Of a DNA stretch of 64,000 nt, positions 34,843 through 44,800 are shown piece by piece. A model generated the notes under the pieces. That model made no database searches. It was not told where the DNA came from and saw nothing but the letters and a program-made list of their open reading frames with translations. Numbering within the stretch: position 1 is the stretch's first letter; each line of letters starts with the position of its first letter. This DNA is from Bacillota bacterium (GTDB lineage Bacteria > Bacillota > UBA5301): assembly GCA_017656135.1 (NCBI GenBank), contig JACDOJ010000001.1, positions 62,001-126,000 on the forward strand, read 5' to 3'. Made by a program: the position numbers and the translations under genes.

Positions 34843-35899
34843 ATCCTGGAAGCAGTTGGACCGGCTTGGGGTTGCTCTAGCTTCCATTGTATTGGGGCTG
34901 GTCGTCGGGATTATCTTCATTCTGGTGGCCGGTAAGAGCCCCATTCTTGGGTACCACGCCCTCTGGAACGCCTCTTTTGGGAGCCTCAGAGGGTTCACTG
35001 AGCTTCTGATCAACACCACCCCGTTGATCTTCACCGGCTTATCAGTGGCTTTTGCCTTCCGGACCGGCCTTTTCAATATCGGTGCTGAAGGCCAGTACAT
35101 CGTGGGACAGCTCGGCGCGGCCTGGGCAGGGTACTTTTTCACCGGTCTACCGATGATTATCCACGTGCCCCTGGCTCTGGGTTTCGGAATTTTAGCCGGG
35201 GCTTTATGGGGGGCTCTGCCCGGTTATCTGAAAGCCAAGGCCGGCGCCCACGAGGTCATCAATACTATTATGATGAACCACATCGCCCTTTATGCCACCC
35301 ACTACCTGGTTAACGGCCCCTTGAAAGGGCACGCCTTTTTGCCGGTGACCAAAGAAATTTTGGACTCCGCCAAGCTCTTTAGGTTCATTCCTGGAACCCG
35401 AGCTAACATCGGAATTTTTATAGCCTTGGCCGCGGCGGTCTTCGTTTACTGGTTCCTCTGGAAGACTACCAAAGGGTACGAGCTTAGAGCCGTCGGATTT
35501 AACCCCCTGGCAGCTGAGTATGGTGGGGTGAACGTCTCCCGCAATATCGTCTACTCTATGATGATCGCCGGGGCCCTAGCCGGTTTAGGTGGCGCGGTTC
35601 AGGTCTTGAGCATTCAGTATAAGTTTTACGATGTCACCGCCTTCATCGGTTACGGCTTTGATGGGATTGCGGTGGCTCTGATCGGCAATAATCATCCGCT
35701 GGGGGTAGTCCTCGGTGCCTTCCTCTTCGGATTCCTGGCTCGGGGCGCCATGCCTATGCAGTCTATCGCCCAGATCCCGAAAGAGGTCATCAGCATCGTC
35801 AGCGCTTCCATCATCATCTTCATTTCAGCCGAGGCCTTGGTAAGGCGGGTCATTCCCCGCTTCAGCAAGAAGGGAGGGGTGAAAGATGCAAATCTCTGA
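34835..35899 (+). CDS. nucleoside ABC transporter permease, first subunit
   Basis: A 354-residue permease of the BPD_transp_2 class (NupP-like) with about nine membrane helices. The family segment [20 protein letters not shown] (about residue 235-255) and the [19 protein letters not shown] region are visible. ATG at 34835 sits 8 bases inside the ATPase gene, after GAGGAGGTGGAGG. It pairs with the next gene, the second permease, with a 14-base overlap. Confidence 0.92.
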   Translation: MRKSWKQLDRLGVALASIVLGLVVGIIFILVAGKSPILGYHALWNASFGSLRGFTELLINTTPLIFTGLSVAFAFRTGLFNIGAEGQYIVGQLGAAWAGYFFTGLPMIIHVPLALGFGILAGALWGALPGYLKAKAGAHEVINTIMMNHIALYATHYLVNGPLKGHAFLPVTKEILDSAKLFRFIPGTRANIGIFIALAAAVFVYWFLWKTTKGYELRAVGFNPLAAEYGGVNVSRNIVYSMMIAGALAGLGGAVQVLSIQYKFYDVTAFIGYGFDGIAVALIGNNHPLGVVLGAFLFGFLARGAMPMQSIAQIPKEVISIVSASIIIFISAEALVRRVIPRFSKKGGVKDANL

Positions 35900-36815
35900 T
35901 TTCTTCAGTGCAGCTCTCTTTGTCTCTACTCTGAGATTGGCCACTCCCTTGATTTTCGCTGCTTTAGGCGGCGTCTTCTCTGAGCGTTCCGGTGTGGTCA
36001 ACATCGCCTTGGAAGGCATCATGCTCATCGGGGCTTTCATGGCGGTGATGGTCTCCTACTTCACCCACTTGCCGTGGCTGGGAGTTTTGGTAGCTATGCT
36101 CGCCGGTGGGCTTACCGCCATGATTTTAGGTGTAATGAGCATCAAGTACAAAGCCGACCAAGTGGTTATCGGCGTGGCAATCAACCTTTTTGCTGCCGGC
36201 TTAACCGGATACATGCTCCGGTGGATTTGGAATCAGCCCGGCCAGTCTCCGATCGTCGAGAAACTGGTCGACTGGAGCATCCCGATTATCAAGGATATCC
36301 CGTACATCGGCGATATCATCGGGACTCAGACTCCTCCGGTGTACCTGGCTTTTTTGGCGGTGATTCTTTCCCACATCGTCCTCTTCAAGACTCCTTTGGG
36401 CTTGAGGATTCGCTCGGTGGGTGAACACCCCCTCGCTGCTGATACCGTGGGGATCAACGTTTATAAAATCCGGTATCTCTCTGTTTTCATCAGCGGGTTG
36501 TTAGGTGGTCTGGGTGGAGCTACTCTCTCTGTGGGCTTGTTGAGCTCCTTCACCCATAACATGACTGCCGGACGAGGCTTCATTGCCTTGGCTGCCATGA
36601 TCTTTGGCCGGTGGACACCGGTAGGAGCCCTGGGGGCCTGTCTCCTCTTTGGCTTTGCCGATGCCCTGCAGATGCTGGCCCAGACCCTGGGTATGATCTC
36701 AGTGCCACGGGAGTTCATGGTAATGCTGCCTTATATCCTGACCATGCTGGTGGGCGCCGTCCGACGCTCGGTACCTCCTGCTGCTGACGGTAAGCCCTAC
36801 GAAAAAGGGGCCTAA
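35886..36815 (+). CDS. nucleoside ABC transporter permease, second subunit
   Basis: A 309-residue permease (NupQ-like) with about eight hydrophobic helices. The N-terminus [20 protein letters not shown] followed by [16 protein letters not shown] is the family signature of the second subunit of BMP/nucleoside importers. It completes the module: binding protein, double ATPase and two permeases. Confidence 0.93.
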   Translation: MQISDFFSAALFVSTLRLATPLIFAALGGVFSERSGVVNIALEGIMLIGAFMAVMVSYFTHLPWLGVLVAMLAGGLTAMILGVMSIKYKADQVVIGVAINLFAAGLTGYMLRWIWNQPGQSPIVEKLVDWSIPIIKDIPYIGDIIGTQTPPVYLAFLAVILSHIVLFKTPLGLRIRSVGEHPLAADTVGINVYKIRYLSVFISGLLGGLGGATLSVGLLSSFTHNMTAGRGFIALAAMIFGRWTPVGALGACLLFGFADALQMLAQTLGMISVPREFMVMLPYILTMLVGAVRRSVPPAADGKPYEKGA

Positions 36816-36870
36816 TCTCGGCAGGATAAAGACCGTCTTCCACGAACTGGTAATAAGAGGGGAGCTGGCT

Positions 36871-38616
36871 ATGGTCTGGCTAACTAATTACCGGCGTGGA
36901 CGCAAGAAAAGACAGGCTTTAAAGGCTATTGCCAAAGCTCAGGAGGCCGGCCGACTTTCTCAGGCGGTCGGCCTCCTGGAGGAGTTTATCACCGCTTTTC
37001 CTTCGGAAAGAGGGCCGTATCAACAGTATCTAATGCACTCCCGAAGTTTATCCCGGCTGGAAGCGGCCGAGACTTTTCTCTCTGAGGTGTCAGCTGCTAA
37101 CCCTACCCTACCGACACCTGCCAATTACCTGGCAGCCGCTTATTACTTCCAGGGTAAAATCATAGAGGCCAAAAGCCTTTGGGAACAAATCATTCAAAGT
37201 CACCCTCACTTTGCTCCGGCCTATTCCAACTTAGGGGCCATTTACCTGCACCAGGGCAAGTATGAGCAGGCCACCCTCCAGTTTCAGGTTGCCATTCAAC
37301 TGGAGCCCAAGACTTCCCTGAGCGCCTACAACAATCTCGCCGAGATTAACATGGCTAAAGGCGAGTACAGCACGGCTCTGGATTATTTTGAGAAGGCGCT
37401 AAAGATGCCTGGGGGTTTGGAGACGGTTTATGCCAATATGGGCCACTGTTATCTGGCTTTGGGTCGGGATGATGAGGCTATAGAGATGTATGAGTCTTGT
37501 CTGTCCGCTGAAAAATCTTTTGCGGTCAACGACTCCAAGGCCGAGGTCTATCTGAACCTGGTTCGCCTCTACTCCCAGAAGCACCAGGACAAGCGGGCTC
37601 TGGAAAGGTGTTTGGAAGGAATCGGCGAGATCCCCAAAAACGCAGCTCTCTGGGTCGAGTTGGGACTCTTGTACCTGGACCAGAAGAAGTACAATGATGC
37701 CATCAGCGCTTTGCGGAAATCTCTTTCCTTAAGTCCCATGAGCCCCCGCAACCTTCTGGTCCACCGGAGTTTGGCTCTGGCCTATTTTCAACTGGGTAAG
37801 TTCGGTAGGGCCACCGCCGAATATCGACGGGCGATGGCTTGGCACCCTGACCTCATTCAGGGCGGGGCAGAACCAGAGAGTTCCTCAGCAGAAGAGGAAC
37901 TGCACAAATGCAAGCAGCTGCTCAGCCACGGACCGGACAGCAGCGTTTACCGACGCATGGCCAAGGCCTATTTCAACTTGGGGAATTTTGCAGAAGCCAT
38001 CTCCTGTTACCAGGAGGCCTTGGCGTTAGACCCGGATAATCTCGAAGATTACATCGGACTGGGTTCAGTCTATTTCTCTTTAGACCAGCATATTCAGGCC
38101 ATTAAATACTTTTCTAAGGCTTTGGAGGTGGATCCCGATTGTGTAGAGGGTCATTTAGGGCTGGGCTTAACTTATCTCAGCCAGGGCTCCACTGCCATGG
38201 CCATCATTAAGCTGAAGTGGGCAGCCTCCCTTGCCCCGGATAACCCCAAGGCCTACAATTTCTTGGGCCGGGCCTACGAGATTCAAGGGGATCTGGAGGA
38301 GGCTGAAGCGGCCTACCGCAGGGCCCTTTCCCTTTCACCCGGTTATGCCCAAGCCCATAACAACCTTGGAGTTCTCCTGCTTTCTTTGAAGAGGTACCAG
38401 GAAGCAGCCGACGAGTTTAGAAGAGCCTTGCAAATCTATCCTGATTACGTGCCGGCTCTCTGTAACTTAGGCCAGGCCTACCTTGGCTTGGGTCAGGAAA
38501 ATGAGGCCATCAGGACCTGGAAGGAAGCTCTCAAAATCAATCCCAATAACCCCTTGGCCGAAGCCTACTTGGCAGAGGCTGGCGGAAGGGAAACCCCATT
38601 CGTTGAAGAACTTTAA
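36871..38616 (+). CDS. large tetratricopeptide repeat protein
   Basis: A 581-residue soluble protein consisting almost wholly of TPR units (at least twelve), for example PAYSNLGAIYLHQGKYEQAT, NLAEINMAKGEYSTALDYFE and AQAHNNLGVLLLSLKRYQEA. No signal peptide or membrane helix; a basic N-terminus (NYRRGRKKRQALKAI) may touch nucleic acid or membrane. The gene is followed 7 bases later by a cyclic-di-GMP synthase gene. Function not deducible. Confidence 0.9.
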   Translation: MVWLTNYRRGRKKRQALKAIAKAQEAGRLSQAVGLLEEFITAFPSERGPYQQYLMHSRSLSRLEAAETFLSEVSAANPTLPTPANYLAAAYYFQGKIIEAKSLWEQIIQSHPHFAPAYSNLGAIYLHQGKYEQATLQFQVAIQLEPKTSLSAYNNLAEINMAKGEYSTALDYFEKALKMPGGLETVYANMGHCYLALGRDDEAIEMYESCLSAEKSFAVNDSKAEVYLNLVRLYSQKHQDKRALERCLEGIGEIPKNAALWVELGLLYLDQKKYNDAISALRKSLSLSPMSPRNLLVHRSLALAYFQLGKFGRATAEYRRAMAWHPDLIQGGAEPESSSAEEELHKCKQLLSHGPDSSVYRRMAKAYFNLGNFAEAISCYQEALALDPDNLEDYIGLGSVYFSLDQHIQAIKYFSKALEVDPDCVEGHLGLGLTYLSQGSTAMAIIKLKWAASLAPDNPKAYNFLGRAYEIQGDLEEAEAAYRRALSLSPGYAQAHNNLGVLLLSLKRYQEAADEFRRALQIYPDYVPALCNLGQAYLGLGQENEAIRTWKEALKINPNNPLAEAYLAEAGGRETPFVEEL

Positions 38617-38623
38617 CAAATAA

Positions 38624-39817
38624 TTGGAAGAGATGGCCGAACATGGAGAGATGAGCATGGGTGTTTGGCTAGTAGTTGGTGCGGCAGCAGCCGGGTTCTT
38701 GGTCGGAACCGGCCTGACGTATCTATACATTAACTTCAAAGAGGCTTCCTTAGAGGCGGCGACCGCAGATCGCAGGGTGGCGGAATTAGAGACGGAGGTA
38801 GAGAGGCTCAAAAAAGAGGTGGACAAGGGCATCTTTGATATCCTGGCCCTCTACGAGTTCACTACTGTTTTGGGCAGCATTTCTAACCTTGAAGAGCTCT
38901 ATAAGATGATGGTTGATACCATGCTGCGGATCATCCGCTATGATGCCTGTGCTCTGTTTTTGGTGAGGACGGGGGAGTCCCGGTTGGATCTGGTGGTGGC
39001 GCGGGGGTTCACCGCTGAGCAGATGGGTAGGTTAAAGGAGCTCTCTTCAGAAACCGGGATAGTGGGAAGAGTGGTAGCCAGCGCCCAACCCCTGATCATC
39101 GACGACCTAACATTTTCCGAGTTAAAGGATGAGATTCACCGGAGTTTCCCGTTTAGATCCATCCTCAGCATTCCCTTTGTGGTCCATGGAGAAGTACTGG
39201 GCGTTCTTAACCTGTACCTGCGTGGCCCTGAGGGTTTCAACCAGGATGACTTGCGGATCCTCTTCATTGTTGCCGATCAGGCCGCTTTCGCCATCAAGAA
39301 CGGCCAGCTCTATGAGAAAGTGGCTGAGCAGGCCACCCGAGACGGACTCACCGGCCTCTATAACTACCGGTTCTTCCGAGCCAAGATTGAGGAGGCGGTA
39401 GCCGAAGCCAAGGCTACTGGCGGTTATGTTTCGATGATCATGGCCGATGTCGACGAATTCAAAGCCGTCAATGACGGTTACGGTCACCAAAGAGGCGATG
39501 AAATTCTTAAGGAGATGGCCCGGTTATTGAAGGAAAGCGTCCGGGAGACTGATATTGTAGCCCGGTACGGCGGTGAGGAGTTTGCGGTGATCATGCCAAG
39601 TACGCCCAAGAGAGAGGCCTTGGCTGTGGCCAGGCGCATCCACAACTCTGTTAGCACTCATGATTTTAACGGGCTGCGGATTACCGTCAGTATCGGGTTA
39701 GCCACTTATCCTTCTCCCGGGGTGAACTCAACTGACGAGCTCATCTCGGCGGCAGATAAGAGGGCTTACGAAGCCAAAGCCCGGGGTAAGAACCAAATCT
39801 GTTATCAAGCAAGTTAG
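38624..39817 (+). CDS. GAF-GGDEF diguanylate cyclase
   Basis: A membrane-anchored cyclase making cyclic-di-GMP. An N-terminal helix (about 10-33) and short coiled coil (42-65) precede a GAF domain (about 75-220) and a GGDEF domain (235-395). The active site is RYGGEEF, with the inhibitory I-site RETD exactly five residues before it, so it is likely active and product-inhibited. Start uncertain: TTG 38624, ATG 38633, or ATG 38657 with GGAGAG at good spacing. The helicase-loader gene dnaD follows. Confidence 0.93.
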   Translation: MEEMAEHGEMSMGVWLVVGAAAAGFLVGTGLTYLYINFKEASLEAATADRRVAELETEVERLKKEVDKGIFDILALYEFTTVLGSISNLEELYKMMVDTMLRIIRYDACALFLVRTGESRLDLVVARGFTAEQMGRLKELSSETGIVGRVVASAQPLIIDDLTFSELKDEIHRSFPFRSILSIPFVVHGEVLGVLNLYLRGPEGFNQDDLRILFIVADQAAFAIKNGQLYEKVAEQATRDGLTGLYNYRFFRAKIEEAVAEAKATGGYVSMIMADVDEFKAVNDGYGHQRGDEILKEMARLLKESVRETDIVARYGGEEFAVIMPSTPKREALAVARRIHNSVSTHDFNGLRITVSIGLATYPSPGVNSTDELISAADKRAYEAKARGKNQICYQAS

Positions 39818-39827
39818 GATGGATACA

Positions 39828-40583
39828 ATGTCAATCGTTTTTAACCTGGAGTACTCGGGGTCAGGCCGCATCTCTCTCACGGTTTACCCCGAATTGTTAT
39901 CAGTCTATTACCCCCAGATTGGCAAAGAGGGGGTAATTTTGTGGCTCTTCATGGCCTTCAAGGCCAAACAGGGGCAGGCCATCGAGGCTGAGGCTCTGGC
40001 CCAGGAGACTAGACTCAGCCCTAGCGAATTTGATGAGGCCTTTGCCAAGCTGATCCAACACGGTTTGGTCTCGGTAGCTGAAACCGCCAGTGGCGAGCAG
40101 TGCATCCTAGTACACGATCCGGAGCCAAAGGAGGGTGAGTCTGTCTCTTTGGAGGAGGTCAAAGAAGAGGTGGCAGCAGCCGGTGCCCATCCTAGCGGCC
40201 CTCCCGCTGCTGCACCCAGCAGCCAGGACCCCTTCGGCGATCTGCTCCAGTATTACGAGGCCAAAGTGGGCTGGGTGACCCCCAAGATCTGTACCGATTT
40301 GGCCAAATGGGTGGATGACGGGATGGAGCCGGCTGTGATCAAGGAAGCCGTGGATGAGATGATACAGAAGGCAGACAGCCCCCGTTACCCGTATTTAAAC
40401 GCCATCCTGGTTTCCTGGCACCAAAACGGCTGGCGGACTATGGAAGACCTGCAAAAGGCCAGGCGAAAGAAGCAGTCCATGGAAGGCGTACCCAATGCCG
40501 CAGCCTACAAAGAGGTTTCCTCAGCCGATGTAGAACGAATTCGTCGTTGGAAGGAGTTGTACCCGGATGAGTATGATGCCTAG
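39828..40583 (+). CDS. DnaD-domain replication initiation protein
   Basis: A 251-residue DnaD-like primosomal protein. The N-terminal winged-helix region (about 12-80, IGKEGVILWLFMAFKAKQG) is separated by an acidic Pro/Ala linker (about 105-135) from a C-terminal DnaD/DnaB_2 domain (DLLQYYEAKVGWVTPKICTD, ending in the YLNAILVSW motif). It would help load the helicase encoded immediately downstream with a 17-base overlap. ATG 39828 has AGGATGG; ATG 39819 is in the track. Confidence 0.86.
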   Translation: MSIVFNLEYSGSGRISLTVYPELLSVYYPQIGKEGVILWLFMAFKAKQGQAIEAEALAQETRLSPSEFDEAFAKLIQHGLVSVAETASGEQCILVHDPEPKEGESVSLEEVKEEVAAAGAHPSGPPAAAPSSQDPFGDLLQYYEAKVGWVTPKICTDLAKWVDDGMEPAVIKEAVDEMIQKADSPRYPYLNAILVSWHQNGWRTMEDLQKARRKKQSMEGVPNAAAYKEVSSADVERIRRWKELYPDEYDA

Positions 40584-41967
40584 GCCGCAACTAGACTACG
40601 AGTACAAATATCCTTGTGATATCCAGGCTGAGCAGCGAATTCTTGGCATTTTGATTCGCTACCCCCACCTGGTCGATGGGGTTGTTGACCACTTGAAGAG
40701 CGAGTACTTTTACGACGCTCAGAACCGGTTGGTTTTTGAAACTATTATAGAGATTTACCGGTCCAAAGGTACTGTTTCTTACACCCAGGTGTACAATAAA
40801 CTGCGGAAAAACCCAGAGATGCCCGCTCCCGACCAGGTGCTTTTGAGCCTGACCGAATCTTTCGTGAGTAAAACGGAGTTGGAGCCCAGCATTGAGGCGG
40901 TCAAAACTGCTTACGGCAAACGTAAACTTCTTTCAGCTGTGGAGGAAATCGAGAAGATGGTGGCCACAGATGACGGTGACCTGGTTCAGCTGCAGGAAAG
41001 AGCTCAGGAGCTGATCTTTGCCGCTACCAGCCCAGAATCTGGTGGGTCTGATGACGTCAAAGGGCTGAAAGAGATTCTGAGCGACTGCTATACCCATCTT
41101 TTAGAGCGGACCGAGGGAAATCAACCCTACGGGTTGTTTGTACGGTATCCGGCTATCGACAGTTTGACCACCGGTTTCAAGAAGAAAGACTTAATCATCC
41201 TAGCCGGCCGGCCCAGCATGGGCAAGACAGCTTTGGTCCTGAACTTTGCGGTCAATGTGGCCAAAAGGAATATTCCGGTTCTCATCTTCAGTTTGGAAAT
41301 GGACAATGAACAAATCGGTGATCGAATCGTCATCGGGGAGCTGTTCAAACTTCGGGACCGTGATGGGCAGCCGGTAATCACCAGTTACGAGTATAATACC
41401 AAACTCACTGATGAGAGTAAGATTTCTCAGGCTTTGGCGGTCTTCAACTCCCTGAATGAATTGCCTATCCACGTGGTGGATAAACGAGGCCTAACTACAG
41501 TGGAGATCAGGGCCAAAGCCAGAAAGGTGAAAGCACAGTACCCGAATTTGGGGCTAATCATCATCGACTACCTCCAACTGATCAAACCTCCGGCTAATAC
41601 TAATAAGAGCTGGACTTTGGTGGTGGGTGATGCTGTCCGGGAGCTCAGGGACTTGGCTGGCGAACTGGATGTGCCGATCATTCTCCTTTCCCAGTTGAAC
41701 CGGGGTGTGGAGAACCGGGATAATAAACGGCCGGTTATGAGCGACTTGCGAGACAGCGGTAACATCGAAGAGTTCGCAGATATGGTCATGTTCGTTTACC
41801 GGGATGAGTATTATTATCCTGATCAAGCTGAAGCCCGGGGAACCAAGGGAAAAGCTGAGGTCATCATCGGTAAAAACCGGAAAGGCCAGACCGGGAAGGC
41901 CGAACTCCTGTTTATCCCGGAATTTGCCAAGTTCATCGATGTTACCGACCGTAGACCGGATCACTGA
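40567..41967 (+). CDS. dnaB: replicative DNA helicase (DnaB/DnaC family)
   Basis: A 466-residue hexameric helicase. An N-terminal DnaB domain (about 10-110, PCDIQAEQRILGILIRYP) and a RecA-type ATPase core follow: Walker A LAGRPSMGKTALVLNFA (about 215-231), Walker B LIIIDYLQLI, the glutamine switch ILLSQLNRGVENR and the arginine-finger region YRDEYYYP. Length fits DnaB. The pairing with dnaD instead of rplI is unusual for Firmicutes but sensible, since DnaD helps load the helicase. Confidence 0.94.
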   Translation: MSMMPRPQLDYEYKYPCDIQAEQRILGILIRYPHLVDGVVDHLKSEYFYDAQNRLVFETIIEIYRSKGTVSYTQVYNKLRKNPEMPAPDQVLLSLTESFVSKTELEPSIEAVKTAYGKRKLLSAVEEIEKMVATDDGDLVQLQERAQELIFAATSPESGGSDDVKGLKEILSDCYTHLLERTEGNQPYGLFVRYPAIDSLTTGFKKKDLIILAGRPSMGKTALVLNFAVNVAKRNIPVLIFSLEMDNEQIGDRIVIGELFKLRDRDGQPVITSYEYNTKLTDESKISQALAVFNSLNELPIHVVDKRGLTTVEIRAKARKVKAQYPNLGLIIIDYLQLIKPPANTNKSWTLVVGDAVRELRDLAGELDVPIILLSQLNRGVENRDNKRPVMSDLRDSGNIEEFADMVMFVYRDEYYYPDQAEARGTKGKAEVIIGKNRKGQTGKAELLFIPEFAKFIDVTDRRPDH

Positions 41968-41988
41968 TAAAGGACGTAGGTGAAATTC

Positions 41989-42183
41989 ATGGCCGATCTA
42001 TACCAGGATCTGGAGAAGTTGAAGATACTGTTTATCAGCTCTTATGAGGAGCTCTTAAAGAACGGAAAAATAACGGAAGGGCAGTTTGAAGCTGTGCTTG
42101 CCCTATTGGATTCGGTAGATTATCGGGATGTAGATCAGCTAAAGGCGGAACTTGCCGAGATTTTTGGACCCTTAGAGAGGTGA
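41989..42183 (+). CDS. small conserved-looking protein of unknown function
   Basis: A 64-residue, acidic, mostly alpha-helical protein (DLYQDLEKLKILFISSYEEL). No signal, Cys or helix-turn-helix. ATG at 41989 follows GGACGTAGG; the track starts at GTG 41980. It sits 21 bases after dnaB and is followed by another short gene, so the pair may form a small operon tail. No family recognised. Confidence 0.6.
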   Translation: MADLYQDLEKLKILFISSYEELLKNGKITEGQFEAVLALLDSVDYRDVDQLKAELAEIFGPLER

Positions 42184-42188
42184 ACAGC

Positions 42189-42380
42189 ATGGACGGCCGG
42201 TTTGAACTGGAGAAACTCCTTGAGGGCAAGATCATCAAGAAGGCAGACTTGACCAACGGCACGGTTAAACTGGATTTTACCGACGGAACCCGCTTTGAAC
42301 GGGAAAAAACCTTTGAGGGTATGATCCACGCCACTTTGTACGATCCCAACGGGAAACCTATCCTCAGCACCAGGATCTGA
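42189..42380 (+). CDS. small protein of unknown function
   Basis: A 63-residue protein with alternating charged beta-like strands (GKIIKKADLTNGTVKLDF, TFEGMIHATLYDPNGKPIL). ATG at 42189 follows GAGAGGTGAAC; the track starts at 42180. It lies 5 bases after the previous small gene. No family recognised. Confidence 0.6.
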   Translation: MDGRFELEKLLEGKIIKKADLTNGTVKLDFTDGTRFEREKTFEGMIHATLYDPNGKPILSTRI

Positions 42381-42450
42381 TTAACCCCTAAAAGATTTGG
42401 ATACAATATCACCGAAGTAGGAAAATTTCCCTGTCATGGGGTGAGCTAAG

Positions 42451-43350
42451 GTGGACCAGAATTCCACGCTTGTGGAAGAGAGACGGTTCTCTTTTGTTTG
42501 GACCGCTTTTACAGGATTACTGTTGGGGGTCGTCCTGGCGGTGGGAGCCTATTACCTGCAGGTCAAAGAGGTCACTCTGACTGTCGACGGTGTCTCTTTC
42601 GCTCATCGGACCAGGGCCAAAAGGGTGGTCGGGGTCCTGGCTGAGCTGCAGATCCCCTTGACCGGCCAGATGAGGGTGGAGCCGGCTTTAACCGAGCGGC
42701 TTCAGAAAGGAACCCAGATTCGGATCTCGAAAACCCAGGTTCCCCCCAAAACTCAGGCCGAACCAGTTGCCCAAGAGCCTAAATTCAAGGTTGAGTACAT
42801 TACAGAAGAAATTGTTCTGCCTTATGAGGTGATCAAGAAACCCTCTTCCGATCTCTTGCGGGGAACCGAGAAGATTGTAACCCAGGGAAAAGAGGGAAAG
42901 TTCCAACGAACTAGAAAATTAGTATATCACCAAGACGAGCTGGTGGCCGAGTACCTGGTGGTGGAGAAGGTTGTGGCTGAGCCGCAAGACCAGGTGGTTC
43001 TAGTTGGGACCCGGGAGCCGGTAAAGACGGTTGCCACCTCTTCCGGCACCTACCGCTATCAAGAAGTCAAAGATATGCTGGCCACAGCCTATTATCCTGG
43101 CCCTGAAAGCACTGCCCCTTATGACGACGGATACACTGCCATCGGTCTTAAGGCAGGTTATGGCATCGTTGCGGTCGACCCCCGGGTCATCCCCTTGCGC
43201 TCCAAGCTCTACATTCCAGGGTACGGGATGGCCATAGCAGGAGATGTGGGGGCTGCTATTAAGGGTAACAGGGTGGATCTTTGCTATGAAACCAGGGAGG
43301 AGGCCCTTCAGTTCGGGCGCAGGTGGGTGAAGGTGTACATTTTGGAGTGA
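42451..43350 (+). CDS. yabE: YabE-like wall protein with DUF348, G5 and 3D domains
   Basis: A 299-residue membrane-anchored or secreted protein. A membrane helix (about 14-35) precedes a ubiquitin-like DUF348 domain (40-95), a G5 domain (about 115-195, EIVLPYEVIKKPSSDL, KTQGKEGKFQRTRKLVY-like core) and a C-terminal 3D domain (about 205-299) whose three aspartates are near VDPRVIPLRSKLYIPGYGMA and AGDVGAAIKGNRVDL. This Rpf/YabE layout is a muralytic enzyme of cell-wall turnover. GTG start; the neighbouring rsmA is a common Firmicutes pairing. Confidence 0.92.
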   Translation: MDQNSTLVEERRFSFVWTAFTGLLLGVVLAVGAYYLQVKEVTLTVDGVSFAHRTRAKRVVGVLAELQIPLTGQMRVEPALTERLQKGTQIRISKTQVPPKTQAEPVAQEPKFKVEYITEEIVLPYEVIKKPSSDLLRGTEKIVTQGKEGKFQRTRKLVYHQDELVAEYLVVEKVVAEPQDQVVLVGTREPVKTVATSSGTYRYQEVKDMLATAYYPGPESTAPYDDGYTAIGLKAGYGIVAVDPRVIPLRSKLYIPGYGMAIAGDVGAAIKGNRVDLCYETREEALQFGRRWVKVYILE

Positions 43351-43363
43351 TAGGGTAGTTAGT

Positions 43364-44221
43364 ATGGAACTATACAAACCATCGGTGGTTAAGGAAATTC
43401 TTGGTCGGCACAACTTGAGCGCTAAGAAAGCCTTTGGCCAGAATTTTCTGATCGACCGAAATATCCTCGAGAAAATCGGTGCGGCCGCCGGCTTCGAGTC
43501 AGGGGACACCGTTTTAGAAGTTGGCCCAGGTTTAGGTACCCTGGGCGCTTTCTTTGCCCCTTTGGTCGGCAAATGGCTGGCCGTGGAGATAGATCGGGAG
43601 CTCTCCTCTCAGCTGGCTGCGGTAGAGGAGGCTGTGCCCAATTTTACCGTGGTCTATGGAGACTTCTTGAAACTTTCTCTCCCGGACTTGGTGGGAGAAG
43701 CAAGCTACAAGTTTGTGGCCAACTTGCCATACTACATCACCACCCCTATTATTCAGAAAATCTTAACCTCCCGCACTTCTTGGACCACGATGGTGATGAT
43801 GGTTCAGTGGGAGGTGGCTAAGCGGCTTTCTGCAGCCCCCGGCAGCAAAGACTACGGAGCTCTGACGGTTTTTGTGCAGTATTACGGCTCAGTGGAAGTA
43901 GTCACCAGGGTTTCCCGAAATTCTTTTTACCCGGCTCCGGATGTGGACTCAGCCGTGGTGGCCATCAGGCGGCACTTGAAGCCTCCAGTAGTAACGGCGA
44001 GTGAAGAGCACCTTTTTAAAGTTATCAGGGCCGCTTTTCACCAGAGGCGTAAGACCTTGGCAAACTCCCTTTCCAAAGCCCCCTATCTCGAGATCTCCGG
44101 AGAGCAGGCCCGCCAGGCTTTAAATTTGGCCGGTATAGACCTTAAGGCCCGGGCGGAGACCCTGAGCTTGGAGCAATTTGCCCACCTGGCCGAGGTGCTG
44201 TATAATGTAGAATGTAGATAG
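43364..44221 (+). CDS. rsmA: 16S rRNA dimethyladenosine transferase RsmA (KsgA)
   Basis: A 285-residue SAM-dependent enzyme that dimethylates A1518 and A1519 of 16S rRNA. Motifs: FGQNFLIDRNILEKI near the start, VLEVGPGLGTLGAFFAP for SAM, NLPYYITTPI as the catalytic NLPY box, and the C-terminal helical domain with FHQRRKTLANSLS. Length normal. It lies 13 bases after yabE; ribonuclease M5, often between them, is absent. Confidence 0.96.
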   Translation: MELYKPSVVKEILGRHNLSAKKAFGQNFLIDRNILEKIGAAAGFESGDTVLEVGPGLGTLGAFFAPLVGKWLAVEIDRELSSQLAAVEEAVPNFTVVYGDFLKLSLPDLVGEASYKFVANLPYYITTPIIQKILTSRTSWTTMVMMVQWEVAKRLSAAPGSKDYGALTVFVQYYGSVEVVTRVSRNSFYPAPDVDSAVVAIRRHLKPPVVTASEEHLFKVIRAAFHQRRKTLANSLSKAPYLEISGEQARQALNLAGIDLKARAETLSLEQFAHLAEVLYNVECR

Positions 44222-44253
44222 TAACTACTGAAAAAAAAAGGGGGGTCAGTGCC

Positions 44254-44742
44254 GTGCCGCAAGATAGATTCATCAGTCCGTCCAAGGGTATTCTTTCTTT
44301 TGACGAGACCTTCCGTGACATCATCGACTACATAAGTATGATGCCTGATGTCAAACACAAGCTCATTATAGGCACTGATTCCCAATATAGAGAAGATAAG
44401 GGTACTTGTTTTGTGACGGCCATTATTGTCCATAGAGAGGGCAAGGGTGGCCGTTATTATTATCGCAAGTACATTGAACCCAATGTGGCCCGAAACCTCA
44501 AACAGCGCCTCTTCTTTGAGGCCTCCCAGAGCCTGGGCTTGGCCAGTAGGCTGGCGGAGAAGCTGGCTGAGAACGGGTACGCCGATTTGAATGTTGAAAT
44601 CCACTTGGATGTAGGCGAAGCTGGGCCAAGCCGTGAAATTCTCAAGGAAGTGGTGGGAATGATTATCGGCAGCGGGTTCGGGGCTCAAATTAAACCTAAT
44701 TCCTTCGGTGCCTCCTCGGTAGCAGACAGGTATACAAAATAG
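44254..44742 (+). CDS. YkuK family ribonuclease H-like protein (DUF458)
   Basis: A 162-residue protein matching the YkuK/DUF458 family, a predicted RNase H-like fold. LIIGTDSQYREDKGTCFVTA (about 37-56) supplies the first metal aspartate, and HLDVGEAGPSREILKEVVG the later acidic motif. GTG start after GGGGGTCAG. No biochemical role known; the family is common in spore formers. Confidence 0.85.
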   Translation: MPQDRFISPSKGILSFDETFRDIIDYISMMPDVKHKLIIGTDSQYREDKGTCFVTAIIVHREGKGGRYYYRKYIEPNVARNLKQRLFFEASQSLGLASRLAEKLAENGYADLNVEIHLDVGEAGPSREILKEVVGMIIGSGFGAQIKPNSFGASSVADRYTK

Positions 44743-44800
44743 CACTATACCTCCCTCATTCCCATAGGATAAAAGGAGCAGTCTCGAGGGAGGGATCCCT

